A stretch of 64,000 bases of DNA from Ailanthus altissimus (GCA_946807835.1 OX327703.1:4719501-4783500); one strand, 5' to 3'; counted from the stretch's first letter, positions 11,901 through 23,820 are shown. Program-made: numbers and translations. Notes: generated by a model from the sequence alone, not told the origin.

Positions 11901-13812
11901 ATTGGTGACATAATTTCTGGCTGCACATAATTCTTTCCTCGGTAAAATATAATGGTATCATCTCCAATTATCTGAATTGGGAACCCACCACTCAATCTAG
12001 CAATCTCCTCTGCATATTCATGTACTTGCCCAGGTTTACAAGGCTTGCAGATGACCTTAACAGTTTCATGTTTCTTCCAATGCATGTGCATATTAAGAAC
12101 AACACCACCAAAGACTCCTCTTCTGCCAATTGGCACATAGTTAGACCTTTTCTGGGCCATCTTTTTGAAATAGAAGCGTTCCTCACCAGTCAACTCATGC
12201 GGTTTAACCACTGGACCCTGAACTTTTGGTACTTCATACCGCTTAAGTCTTTCAATCAGCAAGGCTTCCTTGATCTTGGCCTGAGATCAAAATACAAATA
12301 AAATAGAACAAGCATAAGACTCTAACCACCCAGCAATAAAGAACAAATCTGTAGTCCACTAATAAAAAACCTAAAATGGCAAAAGCATGTCATATAAAAA
12401 ACTTAGAGAAAGTTTCACATCAACAAGGAAAAAAAAATCTCTTCTTTCCATTTTATATAACAGTACATTGGCACTTAGACTTCGTTTCAAGATATTACTG
12501 AAAGCATAACCCTTCATAATCTCGTTGGTGTAAGTTGGTTCAACTGATAAAGCCTCTTGAAGTAGAGACAACAGGTTTGGGTTCAATCCCTACTCACACC
12601 GGGTGGAGGTTTTTCTAACAAATCACATCCTAATATTCAATCCAATTCTGATAGAAATTATACAGCCTTTTTCAGAGTCTCACAGCAAACCCGTATGATC
12701 AAAAGCCTCCCCAAGAAAACTCTACAGCCAATATCTCCTACCAAGGGAAGCAGCATCAAAGCACTGCCCCTTTACGCTTGACAAAAAATCTCATTTAATT
12801 TTCAAATAGGCTAATACTTTCTCATCTTCAACTTCCTTAGTCAACTAGTGATGAAAGCCACAAACAATGATCTTCAAGTTAAAATGTATTTCACAGAAGC
12901 AACTAAAATACTTTCTAAAAAAAGCATCTACAAAGTGCTTCTCAGAAGCATTTCAAGTGCCACTCTAAACAAAATGCACTTTCTAGAAAAGCACCTATGG
13001 ATTGCTTCTCAAGAAAGCTCAAATTAAGGATGGTGAAAAGCACTTTTGTACATTACAACCAAGCAAAATTAAAAGGAAACAGAAGTGCTTTACAATGAAT
13101 TAAAAAGCTTTTAATACTGCCAAAAGTGCTTTTATCCTAAATCAGTTATTTAACGAATAAATTTTATTAGAAACACCAAAAATTGCTTCAAGAAACTCGG
13201 TCCTAAAATTCAGATACAATTGCAATGAGACTGACCTTCTCAAGCTTGTACTTGATTCTCTCCTCCGCATTGGCAAACTTCTGCTTCTTCTTCTTCCCCT
13301 TAACAGTAAGCCGCCGCGGGTCCTTCTTATTCGCCGCTTTTCTCTTCTGCTTCTCCCTCTTTCTCTTCAACTTTAGCCTCTTTTTGGTCTGCCACTTCTC
13401 CTTCTTAGGAGGGTCCACTTCATGCGTCTCAAACTTGGGCTTTCCATCAGAAATCACAAAGTTTACAGTTCCATGGCTTGCATTTCTGAAAACCCATGAA
13501 GCGTTTATCAGTTTTAAAGGACCCAAGTGAGTAGATGGACGCAAAATTGATTCTTCGGTTCGCAAAATCGGCCTGGTAGATTAAAAAAGCATGTGACAAT
13601 TACACAAACATATTATGAGCATACGAGCATATGCAATTTTAGCTGAATTTGAAGAAAAAGCCCGGCAAAAACAACATGTTATTTTCATTAATATGATGTA
13701 AATTTCAACGAGATTTGAGAGGGAGAAAGTACCTGAGAGAGAAAGAGTCTGATGACAGGAATTTGCTAAGAGCAGAAGCTTTTCGAAGGTTAAGTAATAA
13801 TGCTTTTGCCAT
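8906..13812 (-). CDS. Single-CRM-domain RNA-binding protein (CRS1/YhbY type)
   Basis: Four exons on the minus strand: 13812-13733, 13572-13236, 12280-11879 and 9352-8906, all with GT-AG introns; 1266 nt, 421 aa. The start MAKALLLNLRKASALSKFLS was chosen because it keeps frame through the splice and gives a basic, Ser/Leu-rich organelle-targeting-like leader. Residues 83-139 are very Lys/Arg-rich. The CRM domain spans about 169-256, with the GxxG-type loop at IGRRGVFGG (190-198), HETVKVICK and a final DDTIIFYRGKNY. Residues 274-330 (EKSKYEQSLESVRRFIAMAE onward) follow the conserved C-terminal extension of this subgroup. The tail is acidic, with DDESLSDSDS repeated. CRM proteins bind RNA, often for organellar group II intron splicing or rRNA maturation; this one resembles the small Arabidopsis group including At3g25440. 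Its precise RNA target and organelle are inferred, not shown. Confidence 0.93.
8959..9018 (-). repeat. 30-bp tandem duplication in the acidic tail
   Basis: Two 30-bp units encode DDESLSDSDS twice near the C terminus of the CRM protein, followed by a degenerate third start. It is in frame and only lengthens the acidic, serine-rich tail. Confidence 0.85.
9738..9932. repeat. Direct repeat pair in intron 3
   Basis: About 35 bp starting CATCCATCTCATTTGGACA occurs at 9738-9772 and again at 9898-9932 with a single difference, 160 bp apart in the same orientation. It suggests a local duplication. Confidence 0.75.
9787..10331. repeat. Inverted repeat pair, possible MITE-like element
   Basis: AATTTGCTCTACCTAGTACA plus five more bases (9787-9811) is found inverted at 10307-10331 as a perfect 25-bp arm, 545 bp end to end. 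I see no clear target-site duplication outside the arms, so it may be a nonautonomous DNA element or simply a foldback in the intron. Confidence 0.5.
12281..13235 (-). other. Intron 2 of the CRM gene
   Basis: Donor AAG|GTCAGT and acceptor TGATCTCAG. It contains a tRNA-like SINE head (12527-12600) and, at about 12890-13135, a segment crowded with AAGTGCTT and AAGCACTT in both orientations, resembling hAT-type MITE sequence and the pair near 6730-6766. No terminal repeats or target duplication could be fixed for the latter. Confidence 0.7.
12527..12600 (+). repeat. tRNA-like SINE head or tRNA pseudogene
   Basis: A 74-nt segment, tRNA length, begins GGTGTAA and ends TCACACC; these pair 6 of 7 as an acceptor stem. 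It has an A-box-like GTTGGTTCAACTGATAAAG and a B-box GGTTCAATCCC. The D stem is poor and the anticodon arm has only a 6-nt loop, so it is unlikely to be a working tRNA gene. It lies antisense within the CRM intron. The sequence after it may be the SINE body. Confidence 0.5.
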
Positions 13813-15039
13813 TCAAATGACATGAGTGGGAGACCAGGAATGAAACGAAACTTCTTCAAAACAAAAAGGGAATTTTTCATTAATATTTTTTTCCGACCAC
13901 AAATATGGAAGTTAATTTTTGAAGTTTAGAAATTGATAGTCAGATATCAGTTATATTTTTTTTCTCCCCGAAATTTTAAAGTTTTTTATGTTTATTTTAT
14001 AAATAAGTGTAATGCGATCAAATACAGATAAAATAAGACGAATTTGAAAGCAATAGAATAAATTAGAGGAAAATAAAGTGAATAAAAAAAATTCAACTCT
14101 AAATTTTTATTTTATATAATAATTTATTAAATTATAAATAATGTTATTTTTAATTACTAAATTATAATTAAACATATTAATTATTTAGTTATTAAATCAA
14201 TAATTTTTAGTTTATTAATTTAAGTATAATATAAATAAATAAATAATTGAATTAAATAATAAAAAAATCTATTTGCAAAATGATGAAGTAATAAAAAATT
14301 AGTAAATTAAAAAATAAATTAATTACAAAAAAAATTCAATAAAAAACAATTAAATGGGCCTTTGAGCTCACCTCATTTGTGTGTGAGAATCAATTTCCAG
14401 ATTTTTCAATGTTGAGGTTTATTTTTTCGCGATTCATTTTAATTTTTTATATTCATTATATATTTTTTTTTGCATTTCATCAAATTATATTTTGATGTTT
14501 ATTTATTTATAAAATAAATATATAAAATTTTATTAATTCTCTAACTTTCCCCGTTTAATTTGATTTGATTTATATTTTTATTTAAAGATTTAAATAAAAG
14601 ATATTATTTTATTAAGACTATTTAGACTCGTACTTGGAAGGGCAACATTTGCTGGGATTGGTAAGAGTGCCTGTGCAACACCAAGAAAAATCCATTGCCC
14701 TTCTAAGATATATTTCGAATTGTCCCACTCTCAATACCAGTAGCCATTGGAACCCATTTTCACTTTTCAAGGTACATATCAGATATCGGCAGCTCAGCTT
14801 ACGGATATCATAAGGTCAAATGGTGTAATTTTAATTATAAATACTATAGATCTATGTCAGTTTGCAGGGACGGACTTCTATTAGGGCTTAGTGAGCTACA
14901 TACTCTAAAAAATAAGAGATTATTATAAATAAATAATAAAAGTAAGAATTATATAAATTTTACATATTAAGAAATTTTTTTAAAATATTATAAAAATTAT
15001 AAAAGTATTAAAAATAAATAAATTATAAGGGAATTGTAC
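13813..15039. other. Upstream region of the CRM gene; AT-rich intergenic
   Basis: The promoter and 5' UTR of the CRM gene should lie just above 13812. An upstream in-frame Met (ORF from 13880) is in a different frame from the chosen start. Beyond about 13900 the DNA is extremely AT-rich (14090-14360) with no coding signal. 14620-14900 is less AT-rich but contains nothing I recognise. Confidence 0.4.
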
Positions 15040-17255
15040 ACATATTTATAAGCAAATAAGAGGAGAGAAGAATTCACTAAAATACCCCTCCTCCCACTGT
15101 CTCATACAAACTACTTTATAACACTCTCCTTTGAATTCTATCATTTTAGTTATATATTATATTTATCAAGAAAAAATTAAGTGGAACAAAAAAATTAAGT
15201 AAAATAAATACAACTTTGTAATGTATGATGGTAGTAAATGTGTTTTAAGACTGTCTCATTAAAAATTTTGCTAGTAAAATTTAGTCGGATAAAACCTGAT
15301 CAAAGAAAAAAAAAAATACAATGCACTTTTATAAATGATGTGATTCTACTTTTAAAAGAATGTGCTCCCCCTGATTAACTACACTCTCTCAAAGTAATAT
15401 CCATTAATTTGACAATTTGTAGAGTCGGTGTATACTAACTTTGTGAACTAATTTCTCAAAAGTTGATGTTGGTAGAGATTTGATGAACAAATCTATAAAA
15501 TTATCAATAGAGCGTATATGTTTAACATCAATCTTCTTATTTTACTGCAGCTCATGAGTGTAGAAGAATTTTTAAAGAACTATATTTTGTTCTATCTCTT
15601 TTGATATATATGCATCTAACTTACATAATGCAAGCAATATTATCTTCATATATTATTGTTGAAATATTTGTTGCATAAGAAATGCTGTATATATTCTAAA
15701 TGTGATGAATAATAGATCAAAATTATATGTATTCTTTACTTGCTTCAAGTAATGCAAGACTATCAGAGTGATTTGAGGAGATCACAACAAAGATTTGCTT
15801 TATGAATTGCCATTGATTATTGTAAAGTAAAAACATATCCCACATGCTAAGGAGCTTTTTTTTAAGGTCAAATAAATTCTCAACATCAATAATTTTATTA
15901 TAAAAGTTATATTTGGTCTAGTGCATTAGGCTAGATATAATAAAACACTAATTGCATTAAGATATAATACTTTTGGATCAAGTATTTTCTTATCATCGTT
16001 CAAGAACGACATTGATCATTTTTAGGATTAAGAGACCAAATAATTATGGGTGTACTTAATGATAGGCTTTATTAATATTAATTTTTTTTAGAATCTTTTC
16101 ATTATTGATAGATCAATAGATAAAGATTACATTTAATTGTGCTCGATCTACAAGCCAAGACAATATTTAATCTTTCCCAAGTTTTTCATTTCAAATTCTC
16201 TTTTACGTATTCTACAATCTTTACGAGCTCTTTAAGAGTCCTAATCAGATTCATATCATTCACATATACAACCACAATGGTAAACTCAAAATCTAACTTC
16301 TTTATAAATACACACAAGCATATTGAGTCAAATCTGATTAAGTATTCATTTAGGTAGTTTTACCATATAAGCATTGATTATTTTGATTGATACAAAAATC
16401 TTTGTAGTTTGATTGAATACAGATTGCGATTACATACTTCTAGTATGTTGAATTCTTCAAGGATTTTTAAGTAAATATTTACGTTAGGTGACATATATAG
16501 GTAAGCTGTCACTACATTCATAAGACACATATCAAACTTTTCTGATACTGTCAAGCTTTATTAAAAATCAAATATAATTATGTTAATTATAAGGGAATAA
16601 GTTTCATCATAATCAATACTAGGTCTCTACGAAAAATTTTGAACAACGAGTCTTACTTTATATCTAATGATCTCGTTATTTTGTACAAAAACTCATTTAT
16701 ATCCTACAGGTTTGACATATTTAGGTGTTCAAATTACAGATCTAAATACTTCACACTTGGTTAGAGAAATCAATTCTGCTTGAATTGCTTTTTTTTTTCC
16801 ATTAGATCCAGTCATGAATTTTTTCACATTCATCAACAGTTCGTAGCTCAAATTTATCATTCATAATTTCAGTAGCTACTGTAAATAAAAATACATTGTC
16901 GACAATCGCATTTTCACATTTCTAATGTGTAAGTATAATTTGTACTATTTTCCTTATTTTGAAATTTTTGTACCTCTTCTGGAGCTAATGTCTCTTTAGG
17001 AACATGTGTCTCATCTGGACTAATGTCTCTTCCGAGACTTTTATCTCTTCAAGAACTATATTTTTTCAATAACTTATATATTTTCTTAGATTTATGTCTT
17101 TTCAGACACTTATATCTCTTCAAGAACTATTAACTCTTATAATGTGAATGATTATGTAGATGTATTGGCTTGAGCATAATTTTTAATAGGATCCTAATTT
17201 TTTTTCTTCTTCCACAGAATAATATCTTTTGAACTAAATGGTATGACACACTTCT
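15040..17255 (-). pseudogene. Decayed Ty1/copia polyprotein (RT to RNase H and 3' end)
   Basis: On the minus strand the RT core reads CVFIKKLDFEFTIVVVYVND around 16249-16330; the YVDD-type site has become VND. Further on come YTHELQ near 15550, then the C-terminal block DLFIKSLPTSTFEKLVHKV at about 15430-15500, typical of the end of copia RNase H. Stops and frameshifts are frequent. 15060-15360 resembles the 3' non-coding or LTR start of such elements. The part from 16265 on is repeated at 27120-28140. It lies just before, and opposite to, an unrelated plus-strand LTR fragment. Confidence 0.72.
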
Positions 17256-17266
17256 TGTGTGCAACA

Positions 17267-18400
17267 TGTTGGAAATTGTGCTCATGTGCTATCACAATTT
17301 TATATGAATATTATAATTTCATATTTATGTAATAAATAAATATTTTATTAAATTACTAGTTATTTTTATTAGGTAAGATGCTTGTAACATTTCAGACATT
17401 ATATTGATCTGAAGAAATTCAGATCAGGTCTAAAGAGTTAAAACTTTATCTGAAATGGGACAAAGACTTGAGAATATACTAACAATGATATAGTTTCAAA
17501 GAGTTGCAAGCGTTCTAAGAAATATCATTGTATAAGTATATTATCAAAATATTTATTCCTGATTTATTTTCACCGATGTAGAGTTTATCGAGTGGAGCCA
17601 ATTAATATAGATTAATGTATATTTATGTTTGAATTGTCCAAATGATTAATCTTAATAGACCATAAGTTTAGTGGAAGCACGTATAGATATACGGGTATTT
17701 AATGAGGATTGGATACTAAATAAGATTTGATGAAGACCTTCAATAGATATCTCATAAATCCATCAGTAGAGGGTCTTCTCGAGTTGAGTAGTATTCGTAG
17801 TCCTTTGACCTAAATACCATAGTGGGCTTGTGAGTGATCCATCATACTTAAGTTCCATACATGTCAGAGACCTTTTATGGTCTGACTACTAGGTGTTGCT
17901 GGTATGATCCGATGCTTATAGAGTTTGGTGTGTATAGATATAGGATCCGTCAACTCATATAGGTGAGTTAAATATCCAGATGCTCTAAGGTTGTATTCTA
18001 GGAAGTCTTATGACTATAAACATTTAACTCGAAGAAGAGTTTCCTGTGCTATAAATAATATTGTAAAAGAGTTTACGCATATTATTTATCGAAATATGAA
18101 TCAAAGAAATAAGTTTATGGTTGAGCAATATGGGACTTGATGGTGTTGATTTATGTTTCCGCTTTTTAAGGATATTAATAATGGAGAGATTGTACGAATA
18201 TGGATTAACATTAACTTGTATTATTTAATTAGCCATTTTGTATTATCCATAACATGTGTGTGTGAGGTATTAGTTATGGACTTACGAAAATGTTCCGTTA
18301 GACAAAATGGGTGTGAACCTAAGGAGTCTCACTATATGAAATGTACTCGTTAAGCACGTGGGTAGCGCACCGAATCGAATTGTTCGATTCAAAAAATTTT
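17267..18400 (+). mobile_element. 5' part of a copia LTR (2-kb-LTR family), copy 1
   Basis: Starts TGTTGGAAATTGTGCTCATG and follows the same family as 1369-3412 and 56677-58722 for about 1.1 kb (for example CTCGAGTTGAGTAGTATTCG, CATGTCAGAGACC). It stops matching after GAATTGTTCGATTC near 18390, where unrelated AT-rich sequence begins. The same breakpoint occurs in copy 2 at about 29268, so the truncation predates the segmental duplication. Confidence 0.78.
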
Positions 18401-19429
18401 TGTTGGAAAATTGGTGATTCAATAATTTTGGTTGGACAAGAATTGAGATGAATACCAAAATGGAGAGTCACAATAAGTCTAGAACATATGGGACACGTAT
18501 GGAGAAGTCTAGGATGTGTGGGACATGAAGGGGGAAGTGAAACGGGACTCGAAGACGCGAAGGAAACGAAGAAATCGCGAGAGCTTTCAGTGCCGCAACG
18601 CCCAGGGTTGAGCGCTGTGGCGTTCAAAACAGAAGACTAGCGCCGCGGCAATAGGCGCGAGAAGGGCCAGCGCTGCGGCACCTAGGGACGAGCGCCGATG
18701 CACCAGAACGCGTGAAAAAATCCGTTTTGGTTTGGGATTTCAAGTTTTGGGAAGTTTTGGACTTCCAAAACAAGTAGACTCTTACTCCAACAAGGAATAG
18801 GGTTTGTAGGCGCGAAATACACCCTATATAAATACTTGTAAACCCTTGTTTTGGATTAAGCATCTAAGGTTTCAAGATGTAACCATAAGAGAGAATAGAA
18901 GGGTTAGGTAGGCACTAAGTATGTGGTGCACTAGGGTGTAAACTTTGGGGGTGTTTTCTTCTTTAGGTTCTTTGAGTGAATAAAAGAGAAACACCATAAA
19001 TCCTTTTGACTTAGATGCTTGGGCTATTTTTGTGTTCCTTGTAAAATTCTCTTATGAGGAGATATTAAGAGGTCTTAGGGAGTCATGGTGATCAAGGGTA
19101 GATGCTTAGAGGTCTCTATGGGAGATACTAAGGGGTCTTATAGGATCATTGATGATGTAAGAAGACACTTAGTGATCTATTTCAATAGTAAGAAGCTGGA
19201 TCATGGATCCTCCATGGACGTAGGCAATTTGGGCCGAACCACGTATATCTTGTGTCTTGTGATTGGTTTATTTTCTTTATTTTTATTGGTGTGTTAATCT
19301 TATATGTTCTTACTTATGGTGTGAGTTATGATTTTTCGTTGCGCATAGGGTGCAAGGGATATCAAGGTTGTGACTTAGTTGATACCATTGAGATATCAAA
19401 TTAAAGTGCATGACTTAATATCCGCAATA
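18401..19429 (+). mobile_element. Solo LTR inserted into copy 1 after duplication
   Basis: Copy 2 (29268-29285) shows the empty site. In copy 1 the sequence is interrupted after ATTTT by TGTTGGAAAATTGGTG... ending ...TATCCGCAATA, and resumes with ATTTT, a perfect 5-bp target duplication (18396-18400 and 19430-19434). Length is 1029 bp. TG...TA termini suggest a CA end mutated to TA. A TATA-like CCTATATAAATAC lies at about 18831, preceded by a GC-rich patch (18551-18720). No internal region remains, so it is a solo LTR. Copia versus gypsy cannot be decided. The ORF at 19085-19297 is probably fortuitous. Confidence 0.85.
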
Positions 19430-20610
19430 ATTTTTAAAAAATATTTATTTATTTTAAAGTCTTTCAAAGAATAAATAAGGTTTAAGTGTTAAACTTTAAA
19501 TTGTGTCAAATAAGACTTGACAATTTTATCTATTTAGTATATATCTTAAATTATACTAATAATTTATATAATTACTAAATTAAGTATTAGTGGATAAAAT
19601 TATAAAATAATTATTATTTTATAATATATTTTATTCTATCATTAATCAAATCAAATGATTTTGATTCTTTAGTTTATCAATTCATTATCATTTGTTATAA
19701 TGCTATTGGCTAATCTAAAAGATAAAGGTTATATGTTTTTATTTAATTGGTCAAAATAAATTATAATAACTATTTGTTTGATTTTTCTTCGTTAAAGACA
19801 ATTGAAGCAAAGAGATTGAATTTGTATAAGTGGCAACGAATTAAAGCTACATAGTCACCAATTGCGTGGCAAAATTTTATGATTAAGTAATTCAATTATC
19901 TTGTCATGTTTTATCAAGTGACAACCAAGTCTTTTTTTATTAGTTCATTTAATGGTAATGATGGCCTGAAAGAAGTTATTTGAGAAAAATTAATTTAAAG
20001 TGAATTTAAAAATGCTTTTAAAGGTCAGGTGTTAATTGAGAAATCAAAAATTAATTTAAGCAAAATACATAATTAAATTTTAAGAGATATAAATGTAAGA
20101 GTTATTTTAAATTAAATATTTTGATGAAAAAAATAAATTATTATTTTAATTTAAAAAAATCCACCACGTCTTTAATTAAATTTATTCAAAACATATTTCG
20201 AGAGTGTATTCCTTAAATCTCATTAATGTAATGAGATTATTTTAAATGTATATTTTAATTTGTTGCATTATATGTATAACATATTAATTATTAAATTGTG
20301 TAAATTTTACATAATCACCTGTAGTATTGTGCAGACGCATAGAACGCCCAATACAATAAATGATTCGTTAGCTATATTTTGATTATATTATTCTATAAAA
20401 ATAATCACCGAAAATTATGTATTAATAGTTAGTAAATATGATTTGATTACTTTTAATATATATACATATGTATATAAATACATCTAGTAATTTATTTATA
20501 ATTCTTTAAAAATAATCAATCATTCACACTTTATTTTTACATTAATTTATGTGTGATCCATCCTAATAAAACATATTATTTTTTTATATATTTTTATTAT
20601 ATATCGAAGA

Positions 20611-20985
20611 GTTCTCATATTTGCTTCAGAATGCTGAATTACTAGGTGAGTTTAGTGGATTTACATGTTCATATTGGAGTCTACGAGTGAGTTATCAGTT
20701 GTTTGCTAATAACAGCTTGGGTTTTTGTAAACCCACTTTGCATGATTGTTCAGCTACGAAGAGGGTTATCTACAAGTATGAAACAATGTTAGGGCGTAAG
20801 ATTAATTTTGAAAAAATCGGCTATTACATTTAGTCCAAATCTCCCTTTGAATATGCAAGGCTCTAGTATGGAATTATTTGGTTTATCTAGAAGTGAATAG
20901 CATTGCCGATATCTTAGTCTCCATTCTGTTGTTGGTATGATTAAGAGGTTCATTTTTCAACATATTATGAAACGTGTGTGACACC
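20611..20985 (+). pseudogene. Non-LTR retrotransposon (LINE) RT fragment, copy 1
   Basis: A 70-aa ORF (20621-20833) contains QLFANNSLGFCKPTLHDCSA and YKYETMLGRKINFEKIG. This is the region around the catalytic FADD box of plant LINE reverse transcriptases, followed by the conserved GQKINFEKS-like block. Both catalytic Asp residues of the box read Asn here. A frameshift then continues the family signature: FSPNLPLNMQ, a stop, then HCRYLSLHSVVGMIKRFIF. It is a dead fragment with nothing upstream or downstream preserved. Confidence 0.75.
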
Positions 20986-21986
20986 GGATTCAGTAAAAAA
21001 ATAGAGAAAAAAATTGTAATTTTAAATTGTAGATGGAGGAGCTGTTTGATATTATGAAAGGTATGTTAAGTAAATTTTATTTAAAAAATTTAACAAATAA
21101 ATGTTTAAGTGAAAGATATCCGAAGCACTTTCTTAAGGTGCAAATATCTCTATTCTTTTTTAGAATAATTTTTTGATTACGAATTAGACGGTCCTAAAAG
21201 ATTTGGACTCTTTTTCCAATCTAATGTTTTCTAATCTTTTAAGGAGAATATGCCACTAAGACATTCTAAAACTAAGATTTAATAAAATCTTAATTTTTCT
21301 TAGTAGGCATCAAAACTCATCATTTTAGTGGTATTCCAATGTAATATAATGGTATTCTAAAATGTTTTGTATTAAGAGCAAAATAAATTAAGTTTGAGGA
21401 GGAAATTTTTGGAACTAAGTATAATGTATTGATATAGTAATAGAATTATGAGTATGTCTTGTACCTAACACTAGTTAACATAACTTATATTCAATTGCAT
21501 ATAATGTAATAACAACCCCTTTTTTCCATTTTAATATTAAAATGACTAAAAAAATTGGTTTCATGATTCATTTATTATCTCAATGTTAGAAAAGTTAGTA
21601 GCAAGAACAAAGATCAATGACTGTTCATATGCAATTACTAATTGCAATCAGATCTTGCTAATATATAACTCTTGAGTATGACCTGTTGTACTTGTTACTT
21701 TATGCTTTATTTCGCTATTTCATTTTTTTATTTATTTTCTTATAAATTGACACAAATTTTATTGAGTTCTCAATTATTATTGAAGTGTCCAATAAAATTA
21801 TTTATCATATGAATTCTAAAAAAGATCACATATGCAATAACTTTAGTATGATCTTAAATAATTACGATCTTATCTTCTAAACCATTATTTTTTCAGCAAA
21901 ACCTTATTAAACACAATAAAAATTATTTCATTTTCATATCTTATAGTAACATTTGCATTCATTTAACACAAGAAGGCAACAACAAG

Positions 21987-22360
21987 AGATCTATAATTAA
22001 TTGGATTCAAGTGAAGGTAATACAACCCTCGATATAAACCTACTTACTAAATGTATCTAAATTATTCATAAAATTATTTTGCAAGCTCCAATTCAACAAA
22101 GAATAGCGGAATGCAGTTTATATATCATGGGATACATAAAAGATATAATAAATGATGCTGACGTACTCTTACAAAATGTAAGCTCTTTCTAAATTAATTA
22201 CTAATTGTTGTGATATAAATGTATGTATATATTCATTTTATAAATTTCTTATTTCTTGTATTTAATCTCTTTCAAATTCATGGGTAAGAGTAAATATACC
22301 AAAGAAGAAATTTATAAGATTCCTGTAGATTGGGTGCCCTTCGTATCTACAAAGCTATAA
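21987..22360 (+). pseudogene. Ulp1-like (C48) protease fragment, copy 1
   Basis: Three exon-like pieces: INWIQVK ending at a GTAAT donor (22016), then QQRIAECSLYIMGYIKDIIN (22085-22177) ending at GTAAGC, then FMGKSKYTKEEIYKIPVDWV...STKL and a stop at 22360. This order (W-x-x-V, Q...EC-x-x-Y-x-M-x-Y-x-KDI, then a KEEI...W...FV end) is what I know from the C-terminal catalytic half of Ulp1 proteases carried by plant CACTA and Mutator-type elements. The Cys is present; the His and Asp part upstream was not found. The middle exon's acceptor reads GCAA here but GCAG in copy 2. Confidence 0.6.
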
Positions 22361-23712
22361 AATAAATACGAGATATAAAATTTTTGCTCTGCCTACTTAA
22401 GTGAAGCTACTTAATCTCTTTCTTTATTAGATGTTCAGTTGTCAATTTTTCCTTTTTTATTTCTTTGTTTAAGTGAAGCTAAAACTTTGGTTTTTTTTTT
22501 TTTTTGCTTTGATTTTGGATATGGAAACATTAAGGTGGATATTGGTTTTCTCACTTGGAAGTTGTCCATCATTTTGAAAGATTGTATTTATAAGCTGACT
22601 GACTATGTTGTTGGCAGTGCTACTGAACATTGCTGCTAATTGTGTTACTGGATGATATTGGATCTTGCCTTCAGTGCTGCTTCATTTAGTTGCTAGATTA
22701 CTGTTTTGCTATCACTTAGTTCACTGTGGATTGGTGCTATATTAGTGGCTGGATTACAAATTTGCTATTATAGTTCTTTTTTTTTTTCTATTTTTTAAAA
22801 GGTAAAGAGGGTGTGTAAGTATAAAGAGTTTTTAAAGTCGAATTTGAATAGCAACATAGCATAAAAGTTTAACAACCATCGAACCATATTCTTAAAGACA
22901 CAAACTTACTATTATAATTATTGTATTATTATTTTGCTAATTGTTAAATTGGTATAATTTTATTAATTTATTACAAACTTGTTAATATATTATAAATTTA
23001 ATGGATGTTACTTGGATTACCAATTGTTTGTTGCTAACTGTTGATGTATTAGTAGCTTGTTGATGTATAAGAGTTCATCTATTTTACCATTATGGATATT
23101 TACTTAAATATAAATTAATTATATATTATATATAAATATAAATTATTAAAATATTCAATAAAATATTTTTTGTGTAATAAATAAAATCAAATTCATATTA
23201 TCATTTAATAATATTAATTTATCATTGAGATATAAGGGCAATTATTGCTAATGTCATAATATGTCAGTAACATGACATCATAATTATTACGTTTATCTCA
23301 CACAATATTTGTTATATCATCAACCACGTGTCACCACTTCTCATTTCTTAGCAATCATGCATTTCTCAAATCATGTAACATCTTACAGATATGAGAATAA
23401 CAAGCGGTATCTCATACCTTTGCTAAGTTAACATCAAATGCTAATGAAATGTTAATGTTTGGTGAAACAGATATCTAATGAGTCAATCTTTCTTAAGTCA
23501 AGGTGTGATGAATAGTAACATTTACTATTTCAAACCTTATAACGGTGGAAACACTTTCCATTATGACTTTTCTCTATCTGTGGTTTAGTAATATCAAATA
23601 TTACTGAATCTAGAACTATTCTTAGATCCTTAAGCAAGTCTTAAAAATTTTATTCAGTACCCTATAATTATTGGTATTTTAATCAAGATTACTAACGGAT
23701 TGCTCGTACTCA

Positions 23713-23820
23713 TCTTATCTCTATAAGACAAGTATCTTATCTCTATAAGACAAACATTTTATCTCTATAAGACAAATATCTTATCTCTATAAGACAAATA
23801 TCTTATCTCTATAAGACAAA
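23713..23820 (-). repeat. 22-bp tandem array, five units
   Basis: Five units containing CTTATCTCTATAAGACAA. CTTAT...ATAAG in each unit is an inverted repeat around CTCT. The array lies just downstream (element sense) of the leader, where gag is missing. It is absent from the plus element. Confidence 0.9.

Larger units (their letters stand above)
16265..23331 (+). repeat. Segmental duplication, copy 1 (~6 kb without insertion)
   Basis: This segment is nearly identical to 27120-33188 in the same orientation. It includes the copia RT remnant, LTR fragment, LINE RT fragment and Ulp1-like fragment. Copy 1 carries the extra 1029-bp solo LTR; removing it makes the lengths agree closely (about 6.04 versus 6.07 kb). 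Homology ends at CCACGTGT (23331 / 33188). The stretches 19430-20610, 20991-21986 and 22361-23331 are AT-rich, and I recognise nothing coding in them. Confidence 0.93.

Noticed and set aside
12527..12600. Functional tRNA gene
   Set aside because: Poor D stem, 6-nt anticodon loop and no terminator context; SINE head or pseudogene fits better.
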